Of a DNA stretch of 64,000 bases, positions 25,035-34,611 are shown piece after piece. The translations under genes and the position numbers were made by a program. Origin of the DNA: an uncultured Bacteroidota bacterium (GTDB taxonomy: Bacteria > Bacteroidota > Bacteroidia > Flavobacteriales > Flavobacteriaceae); the NCBI GenBank assembly GCA_902616905.1, contig CACMUP010000005.1, forward strand, positions 1-64,000. The letters are read 5' to 3'. The notes beneath the pieces were generated by a model. The model was not told where the DNA came from, did not search any database, and saw only the letters and a list, made by a program, of their open reading frames with translations. Numbering within the stretch: position 1 is the stretch's first letter; every line of letters begins with the position of its first letter.

Positions 25035-27485
25035 ATGAAGGTTTTAAAATTTGGTGGTACTTCAGTTGCTAATCCTGAAAGTCTAGCTAGGGTCATTGGA
25101 ATAATAAAAAAAAATACTGAACAGCTAATTGTCGTTGTTTCAGCATTTGGAGGTATCACGAACTTATTAATTGAAACGGCAGAACAAGCCAGTCAATCCA
25201 ATAGTAACTATAAAAAAAACTTAAAAACTATAGAAGAAACTCACTTAAATCAAATAAGTTTCTTTATATCTCTAAAACAACAAAGTGGAGTAATAAGTTT
25301 TTTAAAGTCAAAAATAAACGAATTAGAGGATTTTTTAGAATCACTTTATACATTAAATGAATTAACCCAAAAAAGTCTTTCTAAAATTTCAAGCTTTGGT
25401 GAAATTTTATCAAGCACGATCATTTATCATATTTTAAAAGATTCAAAATTTGATGTTGACCTAGAAGACTCTCGTGATATTTTGTTCACTCATAGAGCTA
25501 ATGGTCGTGAGGTGATAAATAATAAAAAAAGTGCTAAAAAAGCATCTCTGTTACTTAAAAATAAAAATTCAAAAATAATTATTTTACCAGGTTTTATTGC
25601 CCAAGATGAAGGAGGAAGCACAACAACTCTAGGACGTGGAGGTTCGGATTATACAGCTTCTTTATTAGCTAATTATCTTGATGCCAGCGTTTTAGAAATT
25701 TGGACTGATGTAAGTGGAGTTTATACCGCTAATCCAAAATTAGTTAATCAAGCGCAACCAATTAGTAATTTATCTTTCCAAGAAGCAATGGAATTATCGC
25801 ATTTTGGAGCTAAAGTAATATACCCTCCTACACTCCAACCCTTGATTGAAAAAAATATACCATTAAGAATAAAAAATACTTTTGATACATCAGCAAAAGG
25901 TACGTTAATCAATACAAATAATTCCAAAAACAGTGAAAATTCAATAGTTAAAGGAGTAAGTCATATAGAAAATGTGTCTCTAATTAATTTAGAAGGAAGT
26001 GGTATGATTGGAATCCCTGGATTTTCTAGTCGTTTTTTTGAGTGTCTATCTGAAAAGAAAATAAACATAATTATGATTACCCAAGCTTCGTCTGAACATT
26101 CAATTTGTATAGGGGTAAAATCTGAAGATGCTTTACTTGCAAAAAAAGTCGTCGATGAACAATTTGCGTTTGAAATTTCTCTTAAAAAGATTGAACCTGC
26201 AAAGATTGAGTCTAAAATGACAAATATTGCAATAGTAGGTGATCGGATGAAAGATCACCAAGGAATAAGTGGTAGATTTTTTAGTAGCTTGGGTGCAAAT
26301 AATATAAATATAAGGGCAATTGCTCAGGGAGCATCTGAAAGAAATATTTCAATAGTAATTGATAAAAAAAATACACAAAAAGCATTAAACACCATTCATG
26401 AAAGTTTCTTTGAGGAGCAAACAAAAGAGTTGAATTTGTTTATAACAGGTGTTGGTAATGTAGGAAGTAGATTGATTGAACAAATTGAAAATCAAAGAGA
26501 TTATCTTTTAGAACATTTGAGATTAAAAATTCGGGTAATTGCATTATCCAATTCTAGGAAAATGATATTATCAAATAATCCAATAAATTTAACTCATTGG
26601 AAAAAATTACTTAATGATAGTAAAACAACAGCTGATCGGAAAAAGTTTTTTAATCACATAAAAGAATTGAACCTGAGAAACAGTATTTTTATTGATAATA
26701 CTGCAAGTGAAATTATTTCTGATGAATATATTAGGTATCTTAAAAATAACGTCGGAGTAGTAACCTGTAATAAAATTGCCTGTGCAAGTTCGTTTGTAAA
26801 CTATCAAGAACTTAAAAAAACAGCACGTCAATTTGGCACACCTTTTTTGTTTGAAACAAATGTTGGTGCAGCTTTACCAATAATTGATACCCTTAATACC
26901 CTTGTTGCTTCAGGTGATAAGATTCATCAAATTCAAGCAATACTTTCTGGAAGCTTAAATTATATTTTTAATAATTTTTCAAATCAAACAAAATTTAAAG
27001 ACATTGTTTTAAAAGCCCAAAATGAAGGGTTTACAGAGCCTGACCCTAAAATTGACTTAAGTGGCGTTGATGTGGCAAGAAAAATTCTTATCCTTGCAAG
27101 AGAAAGTGGATTTAATATAGAATTAGATGATATCCAAAACAACAGTTTTTTGCCCAAAGAAGTTTTAATTACAGATAATAATATAGATTTTTTTGAAGCA
27201 TTAGATAAACATGAACAGCATTTCAAAAATTTACTAGAAAAAGCAAGTAATAACAATGCTCGATTAAAATACGTTGCTGAACTTAAAAATGGAAGAGCCT
27301 CTGTTGGACTAAAAGAAATTGAAGCTAATCATGATTTCTTCAATCTTGAAGGAAGTGATAATATTATCTTGTTTTACACGACAAGATATAAACAACAACC
27401 ACTTATAGTAAAGGGTGCAGGTGCAGGTGCTGAAGTAACTGCTGGAGGTATTTTTGGTGATATAATCCGAATAGGCAAAATGTAA
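25035..27485 (+). CDS. thrA: Bifunctional aspartate kinase / homoserine dehydrogenase
   Basis: An 816-residue fusion catalysing the first and third steps from aspartate to threonine and methionine. The kinase part starts KVLKFGGTSVANPESLARV and includes TLGRGGSDYTA; two ACT regulatory domains follow (about 315-460; the second has GASERNISIVID). The dehydrogenase part starts at LFITGVGNVGSRL (near 470) and includes KIACASS, SGSLNYIFN and GFTEPDPKIDLSG. The ACT domains predict feedback inhibition by threonine. thrB starts 3 bases after its stop. Confidence 0.96.
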   Translation: MKVLKFGGTSVANPESLARVIGIIKKNTEQLIVVVSAFGGITNLLIETAEQASQSNSNYKKNLKTIEETHLNQISFFISLKQQSGVISFLKSKINELEDFLESLYTLNELTQKSLSKISSFGEILSSTIIYHILKDSKFDVDLEDSRDILFTHRANGREVINNKKSAKKASLLLKNKNSKIIILPGFIAQDEGGSTTTLGRGGSDYTASLLANYLDASVLEIWTDVSGVYTANPKLVNQAQPISNLSFQEAMELSHFGAKVIYPPTLQPLIEKNIPLRIKNTFDTSAKGTLINTNNSKNSENSIVKGVSHIENVSLINLEGSGMIGIPGFSSRFFECLSEKKINIIMITQASSEHSICIGVKSEDALLAKKVVDEQFAFEISLKKIEPAKIESKMTNIAIVGDRMKDHQGISGRFFSSLGANNINIRAIAQGASERNISIVIDKKNTQKALNTIHESFFEEQTKELNLFITGVGNVGSRLIEQIENQRDYLLEHLRLKIRVIALSNSRKMILSNNPINLTHWKKLLNDSKTTADRKKFFNHIKELNLRNSIFIDNTASEIISDEYIRYLKNNVGVVTCNKIACASSFVNYQELKKTARQFGTPFLFETNVGAALPIIDTLNTLVASGDKIHQIQAILSGSLNYIFNNFSNQTKFKDIVLKAQNEGFTEPDPKIDLSGVDVARKILILARESGFNIELDDIQNNSFLPKEVLITDNNIDFFEALDKHEQHFKNLLEKASNNNARLKYVAELKNGRASVGLKEIEANHDFFNLEGSDNIILFYTTRYKQQPLIVKGAGAGAEVTAGGIFGDIIRIGKM

Positions 27486-27488
27486 TTT

Positions 27489-28412
27489 ATGGATCAGATT
27501 AAAATTTTTTCACCAGCAAGTGTTGCTAACGTTTCTTGTGGTTTTGATGTACTTGGATTCTGCTTGGATAGAATAGGTGATGTAATGAAAGTCAATAAAA
27601 TTGATAAACCTGGTGTTGAAATTGGAGAAATAAAAGGAGAAAAATTACCTCAGGATCCATTAAAAAATGTCGCTTCTATAGCCGTCCAATCTATGTTAAA
27701 TGATTATCCAATTAACAATGGATTTAAAATTGATATTAATAAAAAAATAAAGCCTGGAAGTGGTATTGGAAGTAGTGCGGCAAGTGCAGCAGGGGCGGTT
27801 TTTGCTGTTAACGAACTTTTAGGAAAACCTTTTTCAAAAAAAGAATTAATTCAATATGCTATGGCTGGTGAGTCATTTGCGAGTGGCGTACCTCATGCAG
27901 ACAACTTAGCTCCTGTTATCCTTGGTGGATTTACACTAGTGAGAGACAATAAATGCTTAGATGTGATCAGCCTCCCTTCACCCCCAGATTTAATTGTAAC
28001 TATAATACATCCTAAAATTGAATTAAAAACTATTCATTCTAGATCTATTTTAAAAAAAAATATCCCATTAAATAAAGCTGTTCAACAATGGGGTAACCTG
28101 GGAGCCTTTGTTAGTGCACTATACACAAATGACTATGATTTGCTATCTAGAAGCATTAATGATAAAGTCATTGAACCTATTAGATCCATGCTTATTCCTA
28201 AATATCAAGAAGTAAAAGAAGTAGCATTAGAATCAGGAGCTTTAGGTAGTGGAATATCAGGTTCGGGACCATCTATATTTGCTCTTTCAAGAGGAAAATT
28301 AAATGCCAAAAAAGTAGGTGATGCTATGAAAACAGTTTACGAAAGTATTGATCTTGAATTTGATATTCATTATTCGCATATTAACAAAAAAGGTATAAAA
28401 ATTCTTAAATAA
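27489..28412 (+). CDS. thrB: Homoserine kinase
   Basis: A 307-residue GHMP-family kinase phosphorylating homoserine. Motifs: FSPASVANVSCGFDVLGF at the N-terminus, the ATP loop GSGIGSSAASAAGAVFA (near 95), and GSGISGSGPSIFAL near the C-terminus. It lies between thrA and thrC with almost no spacing (3 bases before, none after), so translation is probably coupled through the whole operon. Confidence 0.96.
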   Translation: MDQIKIFSPASVANVSCGFDVLGFCLDRIGDVMKVNKIDKPGVEIGEIKGEKLPQDPLKNVASIAVQSMLNDYPINNGFKIDINKKIKPGSGIGSSAASAAGAVFAVNELLGKPFSKKELIQYAMAGESFASGVPHADNLAPVILGGFTLVRDNKCLDVISLPSPPDLIVTIIHPKIELKTIHSRSILKKNIPLNKAVQQWGNLGAFVSALYTNDYDLLSRSINDKVIEPIRSMLIPKYQEVKEVALESGALGSGISGSGPSIFALSRGKLNAKKVGDAMKTVYESIDLEFDIHYSHINKKGIKILK

Positions 28413-29723
28413 TTGAAATACTTAAGCTTAAATCATAATTCAAAAAAAGTAGGTTTTTTAGATGCTGTAATAAAAGGACTTGCTCCAGATAGAGGACTCT
28501 ATTTTCCTGAAAAAATACCAAGTTTAGATAAAAATTTTATTAGTTCAATCGAAAACTACTCTGATAACGAGATTGCATTTAAAGTCATTGAGCCGTTTAT
28601 AGGCAATGAAATACCAAAAAATATTTTACGTAAAATAATTGATGAGACACTTTCTTTTGATTTTCCTATAGTTGAAATTACAGAGAACATATCTGCCCTT
28701 GAATTATTTAACGGTCCGACCTTAGCATTTAAGGATGTTGGTGCTAGATTTATGGCTAGATGTTTATCGTATGGAAGTAAGATAAAGAAGCAAAACAAAA
28801 TTACAGTTTTGGTAGCAACCTCTGGTGATACTGGCGGAGCCGTAGCAGACGGTTTTTACAAAATAAAAGAAATCGATGTAATTATACTTTTCCCTAAGGG
28901 AAAAGTTAGTAAACTACAAGAGCTTCAATTAACAACATTGAATGAAAACATAACAGCTATTGAGATTGAAGGAACATTTGACAAATGCCAGGATATGGTT
29001 AAGTCGGCTTTTATTGATCCTGAATTAATTGATAAAATTAAGTTCACGTCAGCAAATTCAATTAATATTGCTAGATGGCTATCGCAAATGTTTTATTACT
29101 TCATCGCTTTTAAAAATAGACCAAATCCAAGTAAAAAATTAGTTATTTCTGTACCAAGTGGAAACTTTGGAAACATATGTGCTGGAATTGTATCCAATAA
29201 AATGGGGTTGCCTATCAATCATTTTATTGCCAGTACAAACCGTAATGATACAGTTTTAAATTACTTAAATTCAGGAAATTATAATCCAAAAAAGTCAATT
29301 CAAACAATTTCTAATGCAATGGACGTCGGTGATCCAAGTAACTTTATTCGTGTTCAAAAAATTTTCAATAATGACCTTCTTAAATTAAAAAAAACACTAA
29401 GCAGCTATAGCTATTCTGACAAACAAACCCAAAATGCAATTAAAGAAATTTATAGTTATAATAATTATATTGCTGATCCACACGGTGCCATTGGATTTCT
29501 TGGTTTAAAGGATTATTTGGAATCTCAAGAGGATCCTAATTCTCATCAAGGAATATTTTTTGAAACAGCACACCCAATTAAATTCGCCAATATTGTAGAA
29601 AAGATAATTAATACTAAAGTAGAATTTCCTAACCAAATAAAAGGAATTAGAAATTTGAAAAGTAATAAGCTTTCTATTGCTGGTTATAAAGAATTGAAAT
29701 CGTTTTTGTTAGCTAAAAATTAA
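28413..29723 (+). CDS. thrC: Threonine synthase
   Basis: A 436-residue PLP enzyme converting phosphohomoserine to threonine. The PLP lysine segment is GPTLAFKDVGARF (near 100), followed by VATSGDTGGAVADGF, the SGNFGNICAG phosphate-binding loop and ADPHGAIG. The start codon is TTG at 28413, directly after the thrB stop with no gap; MKYLSLN is the expected family N-terminus and there is no ATG nearby. Its last 4 bases overlap the end of the convergent aminopeptidase gene. Confidence 0.95.
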   Translation: MKYLSLNHNSKKVGFLDAVIKGLAPDRGLYFPEKIPSLDKNFISSIENYSDNEIAFKVIEPFIGNEIPKNILRKIIDETLSFDFPIVEITENISALELFNGPTLAFKDVGARFMARCLSYGSKIKKQNKITVLVATSGDTGGAVADGFYKIKEIDVIILFPKGKVSKLQELQLTTLNENITAIEIEGTFDKCQDMVKSAFIDPELIDKIKFTSANSINIARWLSQMFYYFIAFKNRPNPSKKLVISVPSGNFGNICAGIVSNKMGLPINHFIASTNRNDTVLNYLNSGNYNPKKSIQTISNAMDVGDPSNFIRVQKIFNNDLLKLKKTLSSYSYSDKQTQNAIKEIYSYNNYIADPHGAIGFLGLKDYLESQEDPNSHQGIFFETAHPIKFANIVEKIINTKVEFPNQIKGIRNLKSNKLSIAGYKELKSFLLAKN

Positions 29724-31339
29724 TTTATTTTAAGAGGTGGTAATTTAAAATCATCCAAAGCACTTTTTTCTTTCATTAGTTTTTCAATTTCGTGCCATCT
29801 TCGTGGTGCGTCTTTTGAAAGATTTACATTCCCATTATCTGTAATCAAAATATCATCTTCTATTCTAATACCTATCTCCCACCACTTAGAGTCACATGGA
29901 CTATCTTTTGGAATATATATACCAGGTTCTACTGTGATTACCATGTTTGGACTTAAATTTTCATATAAACCTGGATCATGAACATCTAAACCGATATGAT
30001 GTGATACCCCATGTGGTAAGTATCTTCTAAATTCTCCAGGTTTTTTAATTATTCCTAATTTTAACAAGCCTTCTTTAACGACATTATAACAAGCATTGCT
30101 TATATCTTTAAAGCTCGCTCCGTTTTTAGCAGCGCTTATACCTGCTTCTTGCGAGTTATAAACAATTTTATACAACTCTCGTTGTTCTGCTGTGAACACT
30201 CCAGAGACTGGAATCGTTCTGGTAACATCTGCAGTATAACCATTATACTCAGCTCCTAAATCCATTAATATCAGTTGATTTTTAATGTTCGTTTTGTTAT
30301 TTGTTATATAATGAAGAACACATGCATTATCCCCAGCTCCAACTATTGAAGGATATCCTTCATGTGCTGCTCCATATTTTTTATAAACAAGCTGGTGAAT
30401 ACCTTGGACCTCTCTTTCTGTCATTTCAGGCTTTATAGCTTTCATAACCTCCCTTTGACCTTGGGCTGAAATTTGAACAGCTTTTTTTAAAAGAATTAGC
30501 TCATCATTTGTCTTAATTTCTCTTAAACTAGCCATGTGATGATTTAATAAATCAATATCAAAATTGAAATTTCTAATTATAAAAGCACTTTTGGTTTTTA
30601 GATCAATTAAAATATCTTTTTCTTTACTTTTTGACATAAAATCTTTAATTAAAGGATCTTCTTTCAATAATGAATCCTTCTGTGAATAATATTCAATCAT
30701 TTTTTTGATGTCTGGAATTTCATTGGTTTTGGTCTTAATAATTTTTTTATACAATCGATATTTCAATGCATTTAAATTTTCAGGATAATTTATCTTTTTT
30801 TTGAAATGTTTTTGGAGGTCATATAAATCGTTTGGATCACTTCCATCACGAACATCGTTTTTAAAATCAAACATCAATACATTGTCAAATTTGTTAAAAT
30901 TATGCTGTTCTTTTAAAAAATATTCATTAAGTACAACTCTGTCGTAGTTCATTTTTAATGCCCCTTCTACTCCTAGACGCTTACCATTCCAAATTTCATT
31001 TCGAACATCTCTGTTCCTGACATAAAGCTTTTCATGATATGTCCCTTTTTGATCTTTTTGAGGATTACTGTAAATTAAAAGTACAGAATGAGGCTCATTC
31101 CAACCGGTTAGGTAATAAAAATTTGGATCGGGATGATATTCATAATCAACATCGTTAGCTCTATTTCTAATCGGTGATGAAAATAAAACAGCAACTGAAT
31201 TATTTGGAAGTTTTTTTCGTAACTCTGCACGACGTTGTTTATGAAACTCTGATGAAAGTTCCGTAATTTGACTATTCGTTTTCTTAGGTAATAAAAAGAA
31301 TAAAATAATTAGAGATATTTGAACTATTTTAAAAATCAT
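29720..31339 (-). CDS. Secreted Xaa-Pro aminopeptidase (aminopeptidase P type)
   Basis: A 539-residue metallopeptidase removing an N-terminal residue before proline. The hydrophobic N-terminus (about residues 1-23, ending near NSQ) indicates export, unlike the cytosolic E. coli PepP. The pita-bread domain has the metal ligands: MDLGAEYNGYTADVTRTIPV (two Asp), LPHGVSHHIGLDVHD (His), TVEPGIYI (Glu) and GIRIEDDILIT (Glu). An extra segment of about 30 residues follows the last motif. Start codons of this gene and gcvT are only 25 bases apart and point away from each other. Confidence 0.9.
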   Translation of the reverse strand: MIFKIVQISLIILFFLLPKKTNSQITELSSEFHKQRRAELRKKLPNNSVAVLFSSPIRNRANDVDYEYHPDPNFYYLTGWNEPHSVLLIYSNPQKDQKGTYHEKLYVRNRDVRNEIWNGKRLGVEGALKMNYDRVVLNEYFLKEQHNFNKFDNVLMFDFKNDVRDGSDPNDLYDLQKHFKKKINYPENLNALKYRLYKKIIKTKTNEIPDIKKMIEYYSQKDSLLKEDPLIKDFMSKSKEKDILIDLKTKSAFIIRNFNFDIDLLNHHMASLREIKTNDELILLKKAVQISAQGQREVMKAIKPEMTEREVQGIHQLVYKKYGAAHEGYPSIVGAGDNACVLHYITNNKTNIKNQLILMDLGAEYNGYTADVTRTIPVSGVFTAEQRELYKIVYNSQEAGISAAKNGASFKDISNACYNVVKEGLLKLGIIKKPGEFRRYLPHGVSHHIGLDVHDPGLYENLSPNMVITVEPGIYIPKDSPCDSKWWEIGIRIEDDILITDNGNVNLSKDAPRRWHEIEKLMKEKSALDDFKLPPLKIN

Positions 31340-31346
31340 TTTTCAA

Positions 31347-31354
31347 CAAATTTG
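31347..31354. promoter_or_regulatory. Palindromic -7-like box between divergent pepP-type gene and gcvT
   Basis: CAAATTTG is its own reverse complement and is one mismatch from TAnnTTTG in both directions. It is the only promoter-like element in the 25 bases separating the two start codons. If used, leaders would be about 6 bases for gcvT and about 3 for the peptidase. No well-placed -33 element is visible, so this is tentative. Confidence 0.25.
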
Positions 31355-31364
31355 AAATGAACAT

Positions 31365-32444
31365 ATGAAAAAAACTGCACTTTATAACATTCATGTAGGG
31401 TTAAATGCGAAAATGACTTCGTTTGGAGGATATCTAATGCCAGTGCAATATTCTAGTGTTAAAGAAGAACATCTTGCGGTTCGCAATAATTTGGGTGTGT
31501 TTGATGTTTCACATATGGGAGAATTTTTTGTAAGTGGGGAAAATGCTTTAAATCTCCTTCAGTATATATGTAGTAATGATATTAGCAAAATAAAAATAGG
31601 TAAGGCTCAATATAATTATTTTCCAAATCATAAAGGAGGCATCATTGATGATTTAATTGTTTATAGACTTGAAGAAAATAAATTTTTGCTTGTTGTAAAT
31701 GCATCCAATATTAAAAAAGATTGGGACTGGATTACAATTAATAACAAAAATTTTAATGCAGAATTAGAAGACCGTTCAAATGAAATTTCACTTTTAGCTG
31801 TGCAAGGCCCTAGAGCAATTGAAGCAATGCAATCTTTAACCAAATTTAGACTTGATTCCCTTCCCTATTACAGTCAGACTACAACACTTTTTGCAGGGTG
31901 TCAAAATGTTATTGTTGCAACAACAGGCTATACTGGTGCTGGAGGAATAGAAATCTATTTTAACTTAAAAGATTCTGAAAAAATATGGAATTCAGTAATT
32001 GAAGCTGGTAAACCCTTTCAAATTCAACCAATAGGTTTGGCGGCAAGAGACACATTAAGAATTGAAATGGGATATTGTTTATATGGAAATGAAATTAATG
32101 AAAATACATCCCCTATAGCTGCAGGTTTAGGATGGATAAGTAAACCCGAAAAAAAATGTATTAATCATGAGGATATTTTTATAAAAAAATCTAAAGGGAC
32201 AAATAAAAAACTTATTGGTTTTGTAATGGCTGAAAAATCTATTCCAAGAAGCGGTTATCAAATAGTAAATAAAGATAAAAATATTATTGGAGAAGTTACT
32301 TCTGGAACACAGTCACCTTTACTTCTCAAAGGAATTGGTTTGGGTTATGTTGATAAGTCTTATTCAAATTTAAATACTCAAATTGGTATAATTATTAGAA
32401 ATAAAATTTGTTTAGCTAGAGTAAATAAAATTCCATTTATTTAA
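31365..32444 (+). CDS. gcvT: Glycine cleavage system T protein (aminomethyltransferase)
   Basis: A 359-residue folate-dependent protein of the glycine cleavage complex; it passes the methylene group to tetrahydrofolate and frees ammonia. Family text includes FGGYLMPVQYSS, NNLGVFDVSHMGEF, ANGGIIDDL-type NHKGGIIDDLIVYRL, TGYTGAGGIEIYF, GLAARDTLRIEMGYCLYG and GEVTSGTQSPLLLKGIGLGYV. The other gcv genes are not in this window, which is normal in flavobacteria. The next gene starts 9 bases later. Confidence 0.95.
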   Translation: MKKTALYNIHVGLNAKMTSFGGYLMPVQYSSVKEEHLAVRNNLGVFDVSHMGEFFVSGENALNLLQYICSNDISKIKIGKAQYNYFPNHKGGIIDDLIVYRLEENKFLLVVNASNIKKDWDWITINNKNFNAELEDRSNEISLLAVQGPRAIEAMQSLTKFRLDSLPYYSQTTTLFAGCQNVIVATTGYTGAGGIEIYFNLKDSEKIWNSVIEAGKPFQIQPIGLAARDTLRIEMGYCLYGNEINENTSPIAAGLGWISKPEKKCINHEDIFIKKSKGTNKKLIGFVMAEKSIPRSGYQIVNKDKNIIGEVTSGTQSPLLLKGIGLGYVDKSYSNLNTQIGIIIRNKICLARVNKIPFI

Positions 32445-32453
32445 TAAAATTAA

Positions 32454-33266
32454 ATGAGACCTATCCTTATTTTAGGGGCTAGTGGATTTATTGGTTATAC
32501 GCTTTATAAAGAGCTAGCGCGTTATTTTAAAACATACGGGACTTACAATAGTTCGAAAGATTATGTAAATAATAAACTATATATTCCATATAATCATAAA
32601 AAAGACAACTTAAAACAAATTTTAAATGATTTAAATCCAAAACTTATTATTTCATCAATGAGAGGGGAATTTAATTCTCAAATTGAAGCGCATAATTTCA
32701 TGAAGAACTATGTGAAATCAAATAATTGTAGAATCATGTTTATTTCCTCAGCTAATGTTTTTGATTCTTTTCGTCATTTTCCTTCATATGAATATGATAA
32801 AACTCTTTCTGAAAGCATATATGGTCATTTTAAAATTAAAATTGAAAATTTAATTTTACAACTACCAGTGGGTAAATTCAATATTATAAGGCTACCAATG
32901 ATTTTTGGTTTTAATTCACCTAGAACATGGGAATTGGATCATGCTGTAAATAATAATAAAACAATTGAGGTTTTTCCGAATACAATAATAAATGTTAATA
33001 GTGATATTAGATTAAGTCAACAAATACACTATATTATAAATCATAAAAAAACAGGTATTTTCCATTTAGGAAGTAGTGATTTAATTTCACATTATGATTT
33101 CATAAAAACACTTTTAATTAGAAGACACAAAAAAATTGGTATTTTAAAACAAGTTTTTACATCAAATACAATTCGGTATTTAGCCACACTTCCAAAAGAA
33201 AATAAATTACCAAATCATATAATACCGTCTTATACTGATGTTTTAGATGATTTAAGTATTTGTTAA
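32454..33266 (+). CDS. RmlD-like NAD(P)-dependent epimerase/reductase
   Basis: A 270-residue Rossmann-fold protein of the extended short-chain family. The N-terminal nucleotide loop is LILGASGFIGYTLYKEL; ISSANVFD and YEYDKTLSESIYGHFKIKIE supply the Ser and the catalytic YGHFK in the place of YxxxK; IIRLPMIFGFNSP follows. This pattern suits dTDP-4-dehydrorhamnose reductase (RmlD)-like sugar-nucleotide reductases, but it is short and no other rml genes are near, so the substrate is unknown. It starts 9 bases after gcvT and is probably co-transcribed with it. Confidence 0.72.
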   Translation: MRPILILGASGFIGYTLYKELARYFKTYGTYNSSKDYVNNKLYIPYNHKKDNLKQILNDLNPKLIISSMRGEFNSQIEAHNFMKNYVKSNNCRIMFISSANVFDSFRHFPSYEYDKTLSESIYGHFKIKIENLILQLPVGKFNIIRLPMIFGFNSPRTWELDHAVNNNKTIEVFPNTIINVNSDIRLSQQIHYIINHKKTGIFHLGSSDLISHYDFIKTLLIRRHKKIGILKQVFTSNTIRYLATLPKENKLPNHIIPSYTDVLDDLSIC

Positions 33267-33341
33267 AATCCATTATTTTTCGTTAATTTTTAAATACAAC
33301 TTTTTGGTAAAATTTTTATTTTTAAAACTAATTAATTAACA

Positions 33342-34061
33342 ATGGGAAGAGCTTTCGAATTTAGAAAGGCACGCAAAATGAAGCGCTGGTCTGCCATGGC
33401 TAAGGCATTTACAAGAATAGGTAAAGACATTGTTATCTCAGTTAAGGAAGGTGGTGCAGATCCAAACAACAACTCTAGATTACGAGCTGTTATTCAAAAT
33501 GCTAAATCAATCAATATGCCTAAGGAGAATATAGATCGCGCTATAAAAAAAGCCAATGATAAAAATACTGAAAACTACAAAGAAGTTTTATTTGAAGGTT
33601 ATGCTCCGCACGGAATTGCAATTTTAGTAGAAACCGCGACTGATAATAATAACAGAACAGTTGCAAATATCCGTTCATATTTTAACAAATCTAATGGTAA
33701 TTTAGGCACAGCAGGTTCAGTTGAATTTATGTTTGATCATGTATGTAATTTTAGAATTAGAAGTTCAAATATAGATATTGAAGAAATTGAATTAGATTTG
33801 ATTGATTATGGTGTGGAAGAGATATTTCGCGATGATGATAATTTTTTATTGTATGCCCCTTTTGAAAATTTTGGTAAAATTCAAAAAGAATTAGAAAAAA
33901 GAGATCTTGGTATCATATCTTCAGACATCGAGCGTATACCTAAGCAAACAAAGCAATTAGATACAAATTGTTATGAGGAGGTAATAAAATTAATAGAGAA
34001 AATTGAGGAAGATGACGATGTTCAAAATGTTTATCATAATTTGGAAATATATAATAATTAA
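33342..34061 (+). CDS. YebC/PmpR/TACO1-family protein
   Basis: A 239-residue protein of the conserved YebC family, described as a DNA-binding regulator and, more recently, as a factor helping ribosomes through proline-rich stretches. It starts MGRAFEFRKARKMKRWSAMA, followed by FTRIGKDIVISVKEGGADP and NMPKENIDRAIKKA, which are family signatures (three domains, about 1-75, 80-135 plus 205-239, and 136-200). Single gene; its last 4 bases overlap the end of the convergent acyltransferase gene. Confidence 0.95.
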   Translation: MGRAFEFRKARKMKRWSAMAKAFTRIGKDIVISVKEGGADPNNNSRLRAVIQNAKSINMPKENIDRAIKKANDKNTENYKEVLFEGYAPHGIAILVETATDNNNRTVANIRSYFNKSNGNLGTAGSVEFMFDHVCNFRIRSSNIDIEEIELDLIDYGVEEIFRDDDNFLLYAPFENFGKIQKELEKRDLGIISSDIERIPKQTKQLDTNCYEEVIKLIEKIEEDDDVQNVYHNLEIYNN

Positions 34062-34600
34062 AAACTTTTTGATCTAACGTAACCCTCAATACCTTTAAAC
34101 AAATTTTCTAATTTAATTAAATCCTCATTATGATTTTTTGAAGCATAAAAACTTTCACGAACTATTACTTTTCTGTTTTGATAATCAAATGCAACTGGCA
34201 CAATAGGTATTTTTAAGTTTCTTGCTATATAATAATATCCTGTTTTTAATTTATATACCTTTTTTCTTGTCCCCTCTGGTGCAAAAGCAACTCTAAATTT
34301 TTTATGTAAATTGAATATTTCAATGATTGAATCTACAGAACCCTTATTACCTGACCGATCAACTGGAACCCCGCCTAAATATCTAAGAAACCATCCTGCG
34401 AAAGGTGAAAATAATTCCTTTTTCCCAACGAAACGTATATCTTCACCAGAGATACTCCTAACCAATAAACCTAAAAAAAAATCTACCCAACTTGTGTGAG
34501 GTACTACTGCTACAATATATTTTGGTAATTTTGGGAAGTCTCCAATTAATCTCCATTTTAGAAGACGAAAAAAAATAATCTTTGATAATTTTTGAGTCAT
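34058..34600 (-). CDS. PlsC-like 1-acyl-glycerol-phosphate acyltransferase
   Basis: A 180-residue membrane-bound acyltransferase. The catalytic HX4D motif is PHTSWVDFF (near residue 36), FVGKKELF follows, then GVPVDR, the phosphate-binding FAPEGTRKK (near 108), and IPIVPVAFDYQNR. Expected to add an acyl chain to a lysophospholipid or a similar acceptor. The open frame extends upstream to 34687, but that would overlap the helicase gene. The ATG at 34600 gives MTQKLSKIIFF, fits family length and leaves an 11-base gap to the helicase stop. Confidence 0.88.
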   Translation of the reverse strand: MTQKLSKIIFFRLLKWRLIGDFPKLPKYIVAVVPHTSWVDFFLGLLVRSISGEDIRFVGKKELFSPFAGWFLRYLGGVPVDRSGNKGSVDSIIEIFNLHKKFRVAFAPEGTRKKVYKLKTGYYYIARNLKIPIVPVAFDYQNRKVIVRESFYASKNHNEDLIKLENLFKGIEGYVRSKSF

Positions 34601-34611
34601 AAAATTAGTTT

